A stretch of 64,000 bases of DNA from positions 7,378,001-7,442,000 of the forward strand of contig NZ_CP160402.1 in the NCBI RefSeq assembly GCF_040730185.1, written 5' to 3'. This document shows positions 1 through 7,507 of this stretch, in pieces. Position 1 is the first letter of the stretch. Each line of letters opens with the position of its first letter. This DNA is from Streptomyces sp. Je 1-332. Its GTDB lineage: Bacteria; Actinomycetota; Actinomycetes; Streptomycetales; Streptomycetaceae. Made by a program: the position numbers and the translations under genes. A model generated the notes under the pieces. It had not been told where the DNA came from, searched no databases, and saw nothing but the letters and a program-made list of their open reading frames with translations.

Positions 1-346
1 CCGGCGAGACGGCACCGGTGAACCAGCCGGCGAGGTTCGGGTCCTCCGGCGGCGGCGCGTCCACCCAGCCGTCCTCGTCGAGCCCGACCGGCATGACCGG
101 CGCGTCCACCCGGATGCCCTTGATCCCCACGCGCTCGGCGGGGGAGAAGGTCAGCGGCGCGACGACCTTCCCCTCAGGGGCCCGGTCCGCCGCGGCGGCC
201 GACGCGGGCTGGGGCGGACCCACGTCGAACTCCCCTGAGCCATTCCGGATCAGCGCGAGGCCCGTCAGCAGGACAAGCGCCATCGCGCCCCACGGCGCGC
301 GCTTCCGCTGCGGTTCCTCTTCATCGGCCGGCTGGGACGAAGGCAT
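1..346 (-). CDS. Class F sortase, N-terminal part (cut by window edge)
   Basis: Begins at ATG 346 behind a purine-rich GAGGGG and runs off the left edge, so about 115 residues are visible. The order is a charged N-terminus (residues 1-17), one membrane anchor (about 18-31), an Ala/Pro linker, then the start of the sortase barrel with VGIKGIRVDAPVMPVGL and a Trp-rich turn typical of Streptomyces class F sortases. Sortases are membrane-anchored cysteine transpeptidases acting outside the cell. The catalytic His, Cys and Arg lie beyond the edge and cannot be checked. The two small exported proteins nearby are plausible substrates or partners. The family call rests on N-terminal pattern only. Confidence 0.75.
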   Translation of the reverse strand, partial: MPSSQPADEEEPQRKRAPWGAMALVLLTGLALIRNGSGEFDVGPPQPASAAAADRAPEGKVVAPLTFSPAERVGIKGIRVDAPVMPVGLDEDGWVDAPPPEDPNLAGWFTGAVSP

Positions 347-397
347 TCTCTGATCCCCTCTCAACGCGGCATTCGAACCGCGTCCGTTGCGCGTACA

Positions 398-447
398 AGA
401 ACGCTAAGCGCGGCGCACGCGACGGGCGACAGAGCGGGAGCGAACGG
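398..447 (-). promoter_or_regulatory. Candidate promoter of the sortase gene, shared with gene 1422-1991
   Basis: On the minus strand the sequence reads CCGTTCGC, 30 bases, then GCTTAGCGTTCT, ending about 50 bases before the sortase ATG. TAGCGT (406-401) fits a Streptomyces -10 hexamer, with GTCGC 19 bases upstream where a -35 would sit. The same blocks with the same spacing occur at 2065-2114. The blocks are seen directly; promoter function is inferred. Confidence 0.45.
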
Positions 448-681
448 GTGGCGCCCATACCGGGCATGCGCCATATGAGTCGTGGTCCGCAGGAATTTTC
501 TGACGGTCCGTGACCTGCGGCAATATCCGCAGTTGCGTTCGCGCTTCGGCGTGTCGCCTCACCAGGACGGCCGAGCGTCGAAATGCGGGTCTGTGCAGGG
601 CAACTGAGGGTCTGTTTGGGAGGCGCTCTCGCCGATCGACCGGGGACGGTTACCCCGGGGCGTCTTCCGCGGAGGAATCAC

Positions 682-1197
682 ATGCGTACTTCTCGTATGC
701 GCACCACTCGTGCCCTCGCGGTCGCCGTCACCGCGGGTGCCGTCGTCGGCCTCGCCGCCCCGACGGCATCGGCCTGGGCCGATCCGTCCAACATCGTCGC
801 CATGCCGAGCGTGATCCCCCGCGGGGGACAGCTGACGGTCACGGTCGACGGCACGGCCTGCCACACCCCTGGCAGCAAGGTCACGTCGAACGCCTTCCCC
901 GACACGAAGCTGCGGACCATGGGCGGCGGCACGGCCAGCGCGAATCCCATGGTCTACCACCACGCGAGCCCCGGGGCGCACAGCATCACCGTGCACTGCG
1001 GCGGCAAGACCCTCACCAAGCCCGACGCGTTCACCGTCATCCACGGCGGGGTCCGCGGTGGTCTCGGCGGCAGCAGCAACGCCGGGGCGACCGGCACCGA
1101 CATGGCGATCGGTGGGGCGCTGGTGGCGGTCGCCCTGGTCGGCGGCGGGGTGTTCTGGATGCGCCGCCGCTCGGAGAACGCGGGACGCGGCCTCTGA
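682..1197 (+). CDS. Small exported protein with C-terminal membrane anchor, possible sortase substrate
   Basis: A 171-residue protein; ATG 682 is chosen because GGAGG sits six bases upstream. Residues 1-33 form a signal peptide ending near ASAWA. The middle (about 35-120) is a compact beta-type domain containing GGQLTVTVDG and two Cys (in GTACHT and VHCGG) that could form a disulfide. A Gly/Ser stretch GVRGGLGGS follows, then a hydrophobic anchor and a basic tail (MRRRSENAGRGL). No LPXTG motif is present. It is clearly related to gene 1422-1991 in domain, linker, anchor and leader (both GGAGGAATCA). The convergent position and the neighbouring sortase suggest a cell-surface role. Function unknown. 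Confidence 0.85.
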   Translation: MRTSRMRTTRALAVAVTAGAVVGLAAPTASAWADPSNIVAMPSVIPRGGQLTVTVDGTACHTPGSKVTSNAFPDTKLRTMGGGTASANPMVYHHASPGAHSITVHCGGKTLTKPDAFTVIHGGVRGGLGGSSNAGATGTDMAIGGALVAVALVGGGVFWMRRRSENAGRGL

Positions 1198-1348
1198 CCG
1201 CACGCTCCCGTCACCGGCACGCCCGTCACTCGCACGTCGGGTTGCCCGCACGTCGGGTGTGAACCGTTCCGCCTTCCTGGCCGGCGCGCCCCCCTTCCGC
1301 GCCGGCCGGGCGGCGGTTCGTACCCACCCGCATGCCACCCGCATGCCA

Positions 1349-1390
1349 CCGCCCGGACGCCCCGCTGAGCACAGCGGGATGTCCGGGCGG
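1349..1390. terminator. Bidirectional hairpin terminator
   Basis: Ten-base arms CCGCCCGGAC (1349-1358) and GTCCGGGCGG (1381-1390) enclose a second stem CCCGCT/AGCGGG. It lies between two convergent genes and can serve both. There is no long T tract, as is common in Streptomyces. Confidence 0.75.
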
Positions 1391-1421
1391 CGACTTTGCG
1401 ACTGGGAGAGGGGCACGGGTG

Positions 1422-1991
1422 TCAGGAGTTGCCGTTGCCGTTGCCGTCCTCGGTGCGGCGACGCGTCCTGTAGTACGCGGTGCCGATCGTCCCCACGATC
1501 AGGGCGCCGCCGAGGGCGATCTCATGCAGATCGAGCCCGCCGAGGCTACCGCCGGTGCCGGCCTTGACTCCGTGGCGGACCGGGGCGGTCGGATGGTGGG
1601 TGGGGTGGTGCGTGGGCTGGTGGGTGGGGCGGCCCGTGGCGATGGTGAGGTCCGTCGTCCCCTTCTCGCCCTTGCAGTCGAAGGTCACCTCGTACATCGC
1701 GCCCGGCTTGGCGTCCTCGAAGACGGTCGCGGTGGTCGACTGCTGACCCTGGGGTATCTGGGCGTCGTTGAAGACGCCGGAGGTGACGGTCGTGTTCCCC
1801 TCGCAGCCGTCCACGCTGAGGGTGACCTGGCCGCCTGCGGCGATGGTGGACGGCTCGACGCGGAAGCCGAACGAAGTGATGTTGTTGTTCGTGTCGTTCT
1901 CGTCCGCGAAGGCGGGGGTGGCGCCGGCGGCGGTGAGGGTCAGGGTGCCGGCGGCGAGAAGAGCGGCCGAGGCGACGCGTATCGCGCGCAT
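1422..1991 (-). CDS. Small exported protein with C-terminal membrane anchor, paralogue of 682-1197
   Basis: A 189-residue protein starting at ATG 1991, seven bases after GGAGG. Residues 1-29 are a signal peptide ending TPAFA. The central domain has the same features as the 682-1197 product: GGQVTLSVDGCEG near the start and a second Cys in TFDCKG. Then come a Thr/His/Pro-rich spacer (GRPTHQPTHHPTHHP), a Gly patch GVKAGTGGS, an anchor helix and a TRRR tail. A longer upstream start is possible but would bury the signal peptide. The His/Pro/Thr spacer looks like a wall-spanning segment. It shares a promoter-like element with the sortase gene. No enzymatic motif was seen. Confidence 0.82.
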   Translation of the reverse strand: MRAIRVASAALLAAGTLTLTAAGATPAFADENDTNNNITSFGFRVEPSTIAAGGQVTLSVDGCEGNTTVTSGVFNDAQIPQGQQSTTATVFEDAKPGAMYEVTFDCKGEKGTTDLTIATGRPTHQPTHHPTHHPTAPVRHGVKAGTGGSLGGLDLHEIALGGALIVGTIGTAYYRTRRRTEDGNGNGNS

Positions 1992-2064
1992 GATGATTCC
2001 TCCGGGTCCCCGAGGAGCAGCCGCGGACCTTCTTCCGCTTTCACCTGGTATGCACCTCGATGCC

Positions 2065-2114
2065 AGAACGCTAAGCAGCCCCCACCCCACCCGCGACGCC
2101 AGTCGCGCGAACGG
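2065..2114 (-). promoter_or_regulatory. Candidate promoter of gene 1422-1991, same layout as at 398-447
   Basis: The minus strand carries CCGTTCGC (2114-2107), exactly 30 bases, then GCTTAGCGTTCT (2076-2065), about 74 bases before the start codon. Block sequences and spacing match the element ahead of the sortase gene. Confidence 0.45.
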
Positions 2115-2664
2115 GGCAACGGTGTGGGCCGGACAGGGGAACGGCGCGGGGTGTCGTGGGGTGGGTTCGGGGGTGCGTGGGGGGGTGGGGTGTAGATGGG
2201 GCGGGCCGGCTCGGAGTGGGGGTGAGGGTCACCGTTCCGGTGCCGGAGGGGGGCGACCGCTTCGCCTCGGGCGAGTCGACGAGGGGGCTGGACGCCCGGG
2301 GGCGAAGCCGGCTGTCGCCGGCGTAGCTGGCCGGCCGGTGGTTGCTGCGACGGTCTACGGGGTCGCTGGGGAGTACTCACCTGCGTTGCTCGGCGCATGG
2401 CCGTTGTTTCGCAGTCGCAGCACGCACCCGGCGCCGCCAGCCAGCCTCAACGGAGCCCCCACGACGCGAGGCGAACGCCAGGGCAACATCCAGCAACCTC
2501 ACCCCCCCCCGGGAGACAAGGTGACCACCCCGCACCGAGGTGGCCCGTCGACCACCGAAGCACGGCGCACGCCCCTCGGCATTTGATGCTCCTGATGCGC
2601 CCGCCTGTCCGGCGACACCGGATGGCCGCGTCCAACTGGCGCTTCCCGAGCGTCAGTTCGGCCC
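2115..2664. other. Non-coding stretch, no gene recognised
   Basis: About 550 bases with low-complexity G-rich and C-rich runs, including a ten-C run near 2503-2512. Open frames on either strand are rich in Arg/Pro/Ala with no recognisable domain and no good ribosome site. I see no gene here. Confidence 0.5.
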
Positions 2665-2682
2665 GGCGGTGGGTCCACCGCC
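2665..2682 (-). terminator. Short hairpin downstream of gene 2697-2915
   Basis: GGCGGTGG and CCACCGCC are separated by two bases, giving a tight stem with a four-base loop. It lies just past the stop of the minus-strand gene. Confidence 0.5.
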
Positions 2683-2696
2683 CGGAGCGGGGTGGC

Positions 2697-2915
2697 TCAG
2701 GAGTCCTTGTCCCATACATGTGCCCCGCCGCCGCGCCACTCCACCAGGTGGGGGTCGTCCAGGGCCATGTCGGCGTCGCCGAGGCCCGCGCGGCGCAGGA
2801 ACTCCACCAGGTCGCGGTCGTCGCGCGCGACGCCGACGGCCTGCCCGCGCACGGTGATCCGCCGTCCGCCGTCGGCGGCGGGCGGGTGGACGATGATCGG
2901 TGTCTGCCAGGTCAT
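2697..2915 (-). CDS. Small conserved hypothetical protein
   Basis: A 72-residue soluble protein beginning MTWQTPIIVHPP and ending VEWRGGGAHVWDKDS, with no signal peptide or membrane helix. Codon use is typical of real Streptomyces genes, and a hairpin follows the stop. I recall similar 70-residue proteins in the genus but no function. The stretch ITVRGQAVGVARDDRDLVEFLRR could be a small alpha/beta fold. It lies 41 bases downstream of the nucleotidyltransferase stop on the same strand, so co-transcription is possible. Confidence 0.6.
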   Translation of the reverse strand: MTWQTPIIVHPPAADGGRRITVRGQAVGVARDDRDLVEFLRRAGLGDADMALDDPHLVEWRGGGAHVWDKDS

Positions 2916-2956
2916 GCCCCAAGAGTGCGCCGCACGGAGCCGCCGCGCAGCACGGT

Positions 2957-3703
2957 TTACGGACCTGCGTGCGAAGCCGGTGGCGCGGAGCCGGGGTACC
3001 CGCTACGGCGGTAGCCCTCCCAGAGGCGCCCGCCGGACGGCGCGAGCACCTCGTCCACCAGCGCGACGAGACCCGAGGTCCTGCCCTCCAGAGCCTCCCG
3101 AGTCACCGCTTCGAGCTCGGCGGAGAAGCCCGGCCGCACCTCGTCCGCGCGCCGCGCCAGCCACTTTCCGCCGCCCAGCCACGCCCCCGTACGCAGGAGG
3201 ACGAACTCGCCGAGCCGCCGGGCGATCTCGGTGGTGATGAACAGGCGCTCGCCGACGTGCGTGCACCCGGCCAGGTCGTCGAGGAGGTCGGTGAGTGCGT
3301 AGCGCCGGTCCTCGAGTTCCCCCGCGGTCACCTCCGGCGGCCCCGCCACCATCAACTCCCGTGCGCTGTCCTGCAGCCTGGCGCCCGTACCGTCCCGGTC
3401 CACGATCACGACACCGTCGGCGCACATCGACAACAACGGCGAGCTCCGCTGCGGAATCTCCCTGCGCACGAACCACCACCAGCTCGCCTCGCTGTGCACG
3501 TACACCTCGGCCGGCCACGCGCCGAAACGCAGGCTGGAGCGGGACGGCTCCTGCTCGCCGGCCAGCACCACCACGACATCCAGATCGGAGTACGGGGTAC
3601 GCCGTGCCGTCACCGCGCTCCCACCGAGAAACGCCGCCAGTGCGTCAGGGTGCTGCGCCTGCACCAACTCCGCCGCGGCACGGGTGGGTTCGAAGATTTC
3701 CAT
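2957..3703 (-). CDS. Nucleotidyltransferase-domain protein
   Basis: About 248 residues from ATG 3703; a GTG at 3721 is an alternative start, and neither has a strong ribosome site. The N-terminus carries the nucleotidyltransferase signature GSAVTARRTPYSDLDVVVV, with the metal-binding SD-D pair, near residues 28-46. The rest is helical and resembles the C-terminal substrate domain of kanamycin-nucleotidyltransferase-like proteins. Such enzymes transfer nucleotides to small molecules or proteins; the substrate cannot be read from sequence. A strong terminator separates it from the upstream gene, so it is probably transcribed alone or with the 72-residue gene. Confidence 0.75.
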   Translation of the reverse strand: MEIFEPTRAAAELVQAQHPDALAAFLGGSAVTARRTPYSDLDVVVVLAGEQEPSRSSLRFGAWPAEVYVHSEASWWWFVRREIPQRSSPLLSMCADGVVIVDRDGTGARLQDSARELMVAGPPEVTAGELEDRRYALTDLLDDLAGCTHVGERLFITTEIARRLGEFVLLRTGAWLGGGKWLARRADEVRPGFSAELEAVTREALEGRTSGLVALVDEVLAPSGGRLWEGYRRSGYPGSAPPASHAGP

Positions 3704-3738
3704 GGCCCAACTGTGCCGCACCGGACGGCGGTGCGGCG

Positions 3739-3767
3739 GGCCCCGCCCGAACCGGGCGGGCGGGGCC
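3739..3767 (-). terminator. Hairpin terminator after the DUF4239 gene
   Basis: Perfect 11-base arms GGCCCCGCCCG (3739-3749) and CGGGCGGGGCC (3757-3767) with a seven-base loop, placed ten bases past the stop of the minus-strand DUF4239 gene. Confidence 0.8.
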
Positions 3768-3776
3768 TCGCTCTGC

Positions 3777-4541
3777 TCATTTCCCGAGATCGCCGAAGAG
3801 CTCGCGGAACGGCTCGGGAGTGGCCGCCATGCCGCGGCTGTACGGGGCGTCGAAGTCCCAGATGAGGAAGAGCAGGAACGCGATCAAGGCCGAGAACAGC
3901 CCCGCGAGGATGAGCTCACGCGGAGTGCGGCGGATCTGCAGGGCGAAGATCATGCCGACGGTGACGAGACCGCCCGTGATGAGCCCGAACCAGACCACCC
4001 CTGGCATCGTGGCCCCGGCGCTGTCACCCCGGGAGCTGCGCGCGTCGGCGACAGCCGCGACCGCGTCGACCAGCGGCTGGTAGGCCTGCGCCTCGAAGTC
4101 GGACTTGGGGTGGTAATCGGTGACGTCATGGCGTACGCGGGCGAGGAGTTGACTGCCGCGGTCGGTGAGTTCGCCCCGGTCAGCCATGACGTCCCATTCG
4201 GTGGTGACGACGTGGCTGACGTAGGCCTCCACGTCCGTACGGATGCGTTCGCGGACGTCGGCCGGATAGACCCGCGCACGCTCCGACACCTCGTGCAACG
4301 CCTGGGCCTCGCTGTGGACATGGTCCTGGGCGACGCTGCGGGCCTCCCAGACACCGGCGATGGCGAGACCGAGGACGATCGCGTACACCACGCCGATCAT
4401 CATCGTCATGTACTCGATGACGTCCGGAGTCTCCGAAGCGTCGTAATCCGGGCTCGTCCTGCGGTGCCGCAGGAAGGTGACGACGAGGACGACGCCACAC
4501 GCGGCCGCCATCGCGAGGGTGAGAACAAGCCATTCCGACAT
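3777..4541 (-). CDS. DUF4239 (bestrophin-like) membrane protein
   Basis: A 254-residue integral membrane protein with helices at about residues 4-22, 44-64, 178-198 and 205-228 around a soluble helical middle. The pattern SETPDVIEYMTMMIGVVYAIVL and the late LITGGLVTVGMIFALQ helix are characteristic of the actinobacterial DUF4239 family (PF14023), whose structure is predicted to resemble bestrophin channels; the function is unproven. It starts 14 bases after the stop of the polyproline protein gene, suggesting an operon, and ends at a strong hairpin. Confidence 0.85.
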   Translation of the reverse strand: MSEWLVLTLAMAAACGVVLVVTFLRHRRTSPDYDASETPDVIEYMTMMIGVVYAIVLGLAIAGVWEARSVAQDHVHSEAQALHEVSERARVYPADVRERIRTDVEAYVSHVVTTEWDVMADRGELTDRGSQLLARVRHDVTDYHPKSDFEAQAYQPLVDAVAAVADARSSRGDSAGATMPGVVWFGLITGGLVTVGMIFALQIRRTPRELILAGLFSALIAFLLFLIWDFDAPYSRGMAATPEPFRELFGDLGK

Positions 4542-4555
4542 GGGACCTCCGACGG

Positions 4556-5173
4556 TCAGCGAGGCCGCAGCGCGGCGACGGCGAGCACCGCGGGCGCGGT
4601 GATGAGCAGGGTGAGCGAGACCAGGGACGGGCCGCTGCGGGGCGGCGTCCTGCGGGGCGCGGCGCGGTAAGCGGGGTAACTCACCGGCTTCGGCGTGACC
4701 TTGGGGGGATCGGTGGGAGTCGGCTTCGGGCTCGGCGGCGGCGGTGGCGGCGGTGGCGGCGCGGGCTCAGGAGGAGCCGGGCGCGCCGCCGGTGGCGGTG
4801 GCGGCGGGGGAGGCGGCGGCTCGGGCGCCGGTGGCTCCGGACGAGGCGGAGGCGGCGGCGCCGGAGCGGGCGGCGGCGGAGGTGGTGGAGGCGGCGGAGG
4901 CGGAGGCTTCGGGCGGCGCGTGGGGCCCGCTCTGCAGACCACTCCGTCACCCGCGACAGCCACGGCGTCACCGCCGGAACCGTCACCGATCGAGGCGTAG
5001 CCGCAGTTGTCGGCGGGCGCGACGGCGGGCGCCACGGCGAGTGCCGCGGGCGCGACCGACGGCGCCGCGGCGAAGGCGGTGGCCGGTACCGCGGCAGCCG
5101 CCGGCGCACCGAGCAGCCATGCCAGTACCAGCAGCGCCGGTAAGCGTGTGACCAGGCCGGACGAGGCCCTCAT
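4556..5173 (-). CDS. Secreted polyproline-rich protein with C-terminal anchor
   Basis: About 205 residues from ATG 5173; ATG 5197 is also possible, and neither has a clear ribosome site. A signal peptide (LLVLAWLLGAPAAAAVP) and an Ala/Val/Pro linker lead to a short segment with two Cys (DNCGYA, GVVCRAG). Then comes a long proline tract with runs of 5-13 prolines broken by Ala, Glu, Arg and Lys, and finally a hydrophobic C-terminal helix. The tract should form a stiff polyproline rod spanning the wall. Function unknown. It is probably co-transcribed with the DUF4239 gene. Low-complexity coding also makes the opposite strand strongly G-rich. Confidence 0.6.
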   Translation of the reverse strand: MRASSGLVTRLPALLVLAWLLGAPAAAAVPATAFAAAPSVAPAALAVAPAVAPADNCGYASIGDGSGGDAVAVAGDGVVCRAGPTRRPKPPPPPPPPPPPPPAPAPPPPPRPEPPAPEPPPPPPPPPPAARPAPPEPAPPPPPPPPPSPKPTPTDPPKVTPKPVSYPAYRAAPRRTPPRSGPSLVSLTLLITAPAVLAVAALRPR

Positions 5174-5386
5174 GGATCCATACACGTCAGGGATCATGGG
5201 CAGCGTGTCGCCCTGCCACGCCGAAGCCGCCCTCTTGTGACCCGAAGGGAGGAGACGCCGGGCGTGAGCTTGACGAACAAAAGAATCTTGACCGCCGGTT
5301 GAACGCACCGGCCGTCCCCACCCGTACCTAGGGCCATGCGTGACGCACTCAGCGGCGCGATACCCCAAGCAACGCGGGAGTTACAG

Positions 5387-6358
5387 ATGAAGACCTGGCG
5401 GAGCGCCTCACTCGTAGCGACAGCTGCGGCCATGCTGGCGCTGACGACGGCGTGCGGTCAGGAGAAGGGGGACCAGTCGCCGAACGGACAGAACGTGGGC
5501 AACCAGGCCCCGGCCAAGTCGGACGGGTACGGGGCGGGTGACGGATACGGCGCCGACACCGGCGACGCGAAGGAAGGCGCGGGCAAGGCGAAAGCCGCAG
5601 GTCAACTCGCCGTCTGGGACAGCAAGAAGCTCGGCAAGGTCGTCACCGACAGCGAGGGCCGCACGCTCTACCGCTTCGACAAGGACACCGCCCAGCCCCC
5701 CAAGTCGAACTGCGACGGCGCCTGCGCCACGACGTGGCCCGTCGCGTCCCCCGAGGGCGCGGCGCCCCCGCCCGGCGTGGACAAGTCCCTGCTCGGCGAG
5801 GTCACCCGCTCCGACGGCAGCAAGCAGCTGACCATCGACGGCTGGCCGATGTACCGCTACGCCAAGGACACCAAGGCGGGCGACGCCAAGGGGCAGGGCG
5901 TGGGCGGCACTTGGTACGCGGCTGCCCCCGACGGCAAGAAGGCAGCGCCCGCCGCCGACGAGGCCGAACCCCCGGCCGAGACCGCACCCGTCGACCCCGC
6001 GGGGCTCTCCACCCGCAAGGACCCCGAGCTCGGAGAGATCGTCGTCGACAAGAACGGCATGACCGTCTACCGCTTCACCAAGGACTCCGCCTGGCCGATG
6101 AAGTCCGCGTGCACCGGCGCCTGCCTGGAGAAGTGGCCGGTGGTTCCGCCCGTCGAGAAGAACGACACCAAGGGAATCCTCAAGAAGGGGTTCGTCGTCT
6201 TCGACCGCCCCGACGGACAGCGCCAGCAGACGATCGACTGCTGGCCGATGTACACCTTCGCCGGCGACAAGAAGCCCGGCGACACGAACGGGCAGGGCGT
6301 GGGCGGCACTTGGTACGCCGCCGGCCCTGACGGAAAGCCTGTCGGCGCCCCGAAGTAG
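5387..6358 (+). CDS. SCO0930-type lipoprotein with two Lipoprotein_15 repeats
   Basis: A 323-residue lipoprotein from ATG 5387 with GGGAG upstream. The signal peptide ends at a lipobox-like LTTAC (Cys about 24). A charged Gly/Asp linker leads to two copies of the repeat known as secreted repeat of unknown function (PF03640). Each copy has GRTLYRF or GMTVYRF, a Cys pair (CDGAC, CTGAC), a WP(M)Y block and a closing GQGVGGTWYAA. The repeat is found in extracytoplasmic proteins of unknown biochemical role. It sits directly upstream of the methyltransferase-rmdA pair, as I recall for the S. coelicolor SCO0930-SCO0928 locus. A terminator follows, so it is likely its own unit. Confidence 0.88.
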   Translation: MKTWRSASLVATAAAMLALTTACGQEKGDQSPNGQNVGNQAPAKSDGYGAGDGYGADTGDAKEGAGKAKAAGQLAVWDSKKLGKVVTDSEGRTLYRFDKDTAQPPKSNCDGACATTWPVASPEGAAPPPGVDKSLLGEVTRSDGSKQLTIDGWPMYRYAKDTKAGDAKGQGVGGTWYAAAPDGKKAAPAADEAEPPAETAPVDPAGLSTRKDPELGEIVVDKNGMTVYRFTKDSAWPMKSACTGACLEKWPVVPPVEKNDTKGILKKGFVVFDRPDGQRQQTIDCWPMYTFAGDKKPGDTNGQGVGGTWYAAGPDGKPVGAPK

Positions 6359-6359
6359 A

Positions 6360-6431
6360 CGTACGAGAAGCAGACGTACGGGAAGCAGACGTACGGGAAA
6401 CAGACGTACAGGAAATAGAGGTACAGAAGCA
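6360..6431 (+). repeat. 15-bp tandem repeat, about five copies
   Basis: Unit CGTACGGGAAGCAGA, repeated from 6360 with a few substitutions, the last copy incomplete. It begins two bases after the lipoprotein stop codon and is not part of a recognised gene. Confidence 0.85.
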
Positions 6432-6507
6432 GTCGGCGCCGAAGGGCAAGTGCGAAGAAGAACTCAGCCAGAAGGGAGGTCAGTCGGAAGAACCTCGCGT
6501 ACGGTCT

Positions 6508-6552
6508 ACCGGTCCGTTCCTTTCCCCCCTCCCGGGGGAGGAACGGACCGGT
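6508..6552 (+). terminator. Strong hairpin terminator
   Basis: Perfect 14-base arms ACCGGTCCGTTCCT (6508-6521) and AGGAACGGACCGGT (6539-6552) with a C/G-rich loop, followed by TCTTT. It closes the lipoprotein transcription unit and lies upstream of the methyltransferase gene. Confidence 0.9.
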
Positions 6553-6694
6553 TCTTTGGGTTGATATTCGGCACTTGCCACAGGCAGTGACCGAGAACGG
6601 ACGCCCAATTTCCGTTTTGACTCGCTCCCTTGGCGGACGATCAGTAGCCTCACCTTCGAACACCGGCTCGTCTCGCCTACGTCTTGGAGTCCTG

Positions 6695-7507
6695 ATGGAG
6701 CGTCCCGCCTGGGCCCCGCAGGGCATCGACATCACGATGCCCAGCGTGTCCCGCATCTACGACTACTACCTGGGCGGTTCGCACAACTTCGAGGTCGACC
6801 GGGAAGCAGCCCGCCGGGCCATGGAGCACATGCCGGGGCTGCCGAAGATCATGCAGGCGAATCGTGCCTTCATGCGCCGAGCGGTGCGCTTCGCCGTGGA
6901 CGAGGGCATCACCCAGTTCCTCGACATCGGTTCGGGCATCCCCACCTTCGGCAACGTCCACGAGGTCGCGCGGCGGGCGGACCCGGAGAGCCGCGTGGTC
7001 TACGTCGACCACGACGCGGTCGCCGTCGCGCACAGCCGGGCCGTGCTCGACGGTGACGACAAGGCAGCCGTCGTCGCCGCGGATCTGCGCAAACCGCAGG
7101 ACATTCTGGGCAGTTCGGAGGTCGGGGAGCTGCTCGACCTGGACCGGCCCGTCGCCCTTCTACTCGTCGCCGTCCTGCATTTCGTGGAGGACGCGTACGA
7201 TCCCTGTACAGCGGTCGCCGAACTGCGGGACGCACTCGCGCCCGGCAGCCTGATCGCCGTCACGCACGCCTCGTACGAAGGGATGCCGATCCCCGCCGAG
7301 CAGGCCGGTCAGGCCGTCGGCGTCTACAAGGACATCCGCAATCCACTGATCATGCGCTCGCGCGAAGAGATCGCGCGGTTCTTCGAGGGATACGACATGG
7401 TGGAACCCGGCCTCGTGCCGATGCCGCGCTGGCGGCCCGACACCGCGCCCGAGGAGGAGGATCCGTACGCCTTCTCCGGGTTCGCCGGCGTGGGGCGCAA
7501 GGCATGA
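6695..7507 (+). CDS. SAM-dependent methyltransferase, Methyltransf_19 (DUF574) family
   Basis: A 270-residue protein from ATG 6695. It has the family's N-terminal hallmark PSVSRIYDYYLGGSHNFEVD, the SAM-binding FLDIGSGIPTFGNVHEVA near residue 75 and VVYVDHD at the next strand. The family (PF04672) is large in Streptomyces and fold-related to class I methyltransferases; substrates are unknown. Its TGA overlaps the ATG of the next gene (ATGA at 7504), so the two are translationally coupled, hinting at a joint role with c-di-GMP signalling. Confidence 0.9.
   Translation: MERPAWAPQGIDITMPSVSRIYDYYLGGSHNFEVDREAARRAMEHMPGLPKIMQANRAFMRRAVRFAVDEGITQFLDIGSGIPTFGNVHEVARRADPESRVVYVDHDAVAVAHSRAVLDGDDKAAVVAADLRKPQDILGSSEVGELLDLDRPVALLLVAVLHFVEDAYDPCTAVAELRDALAPGSLIAVTHASYEGMPIPAEQAGQAVGVYKDIRNPLIMRSREEIARFFEGYDMVEPGLVPMPRWRPDTAPEEEDPYAFSGFAGVGRKA

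Noticed and set aside
366..380. GGTTCGAAT-like sequence on the minus strand, resembling a tRNA T-arm
   Set aside because: No acceptor stem, anticodon arm or CCA-end pairing around it.
2300..2690. Short plus-strand frames in the 2.1-2.7 kb gap
   Set aside because: No start with ribosome site, no domain, composition typical of non-coding G+C-rich DNA.
4700..4930. G-rich run on the plus strand as a quadruplex or repeat element
   Set aside because: Explained by proline codons (CCG/CCN) of the minus-strand polyproline protein.
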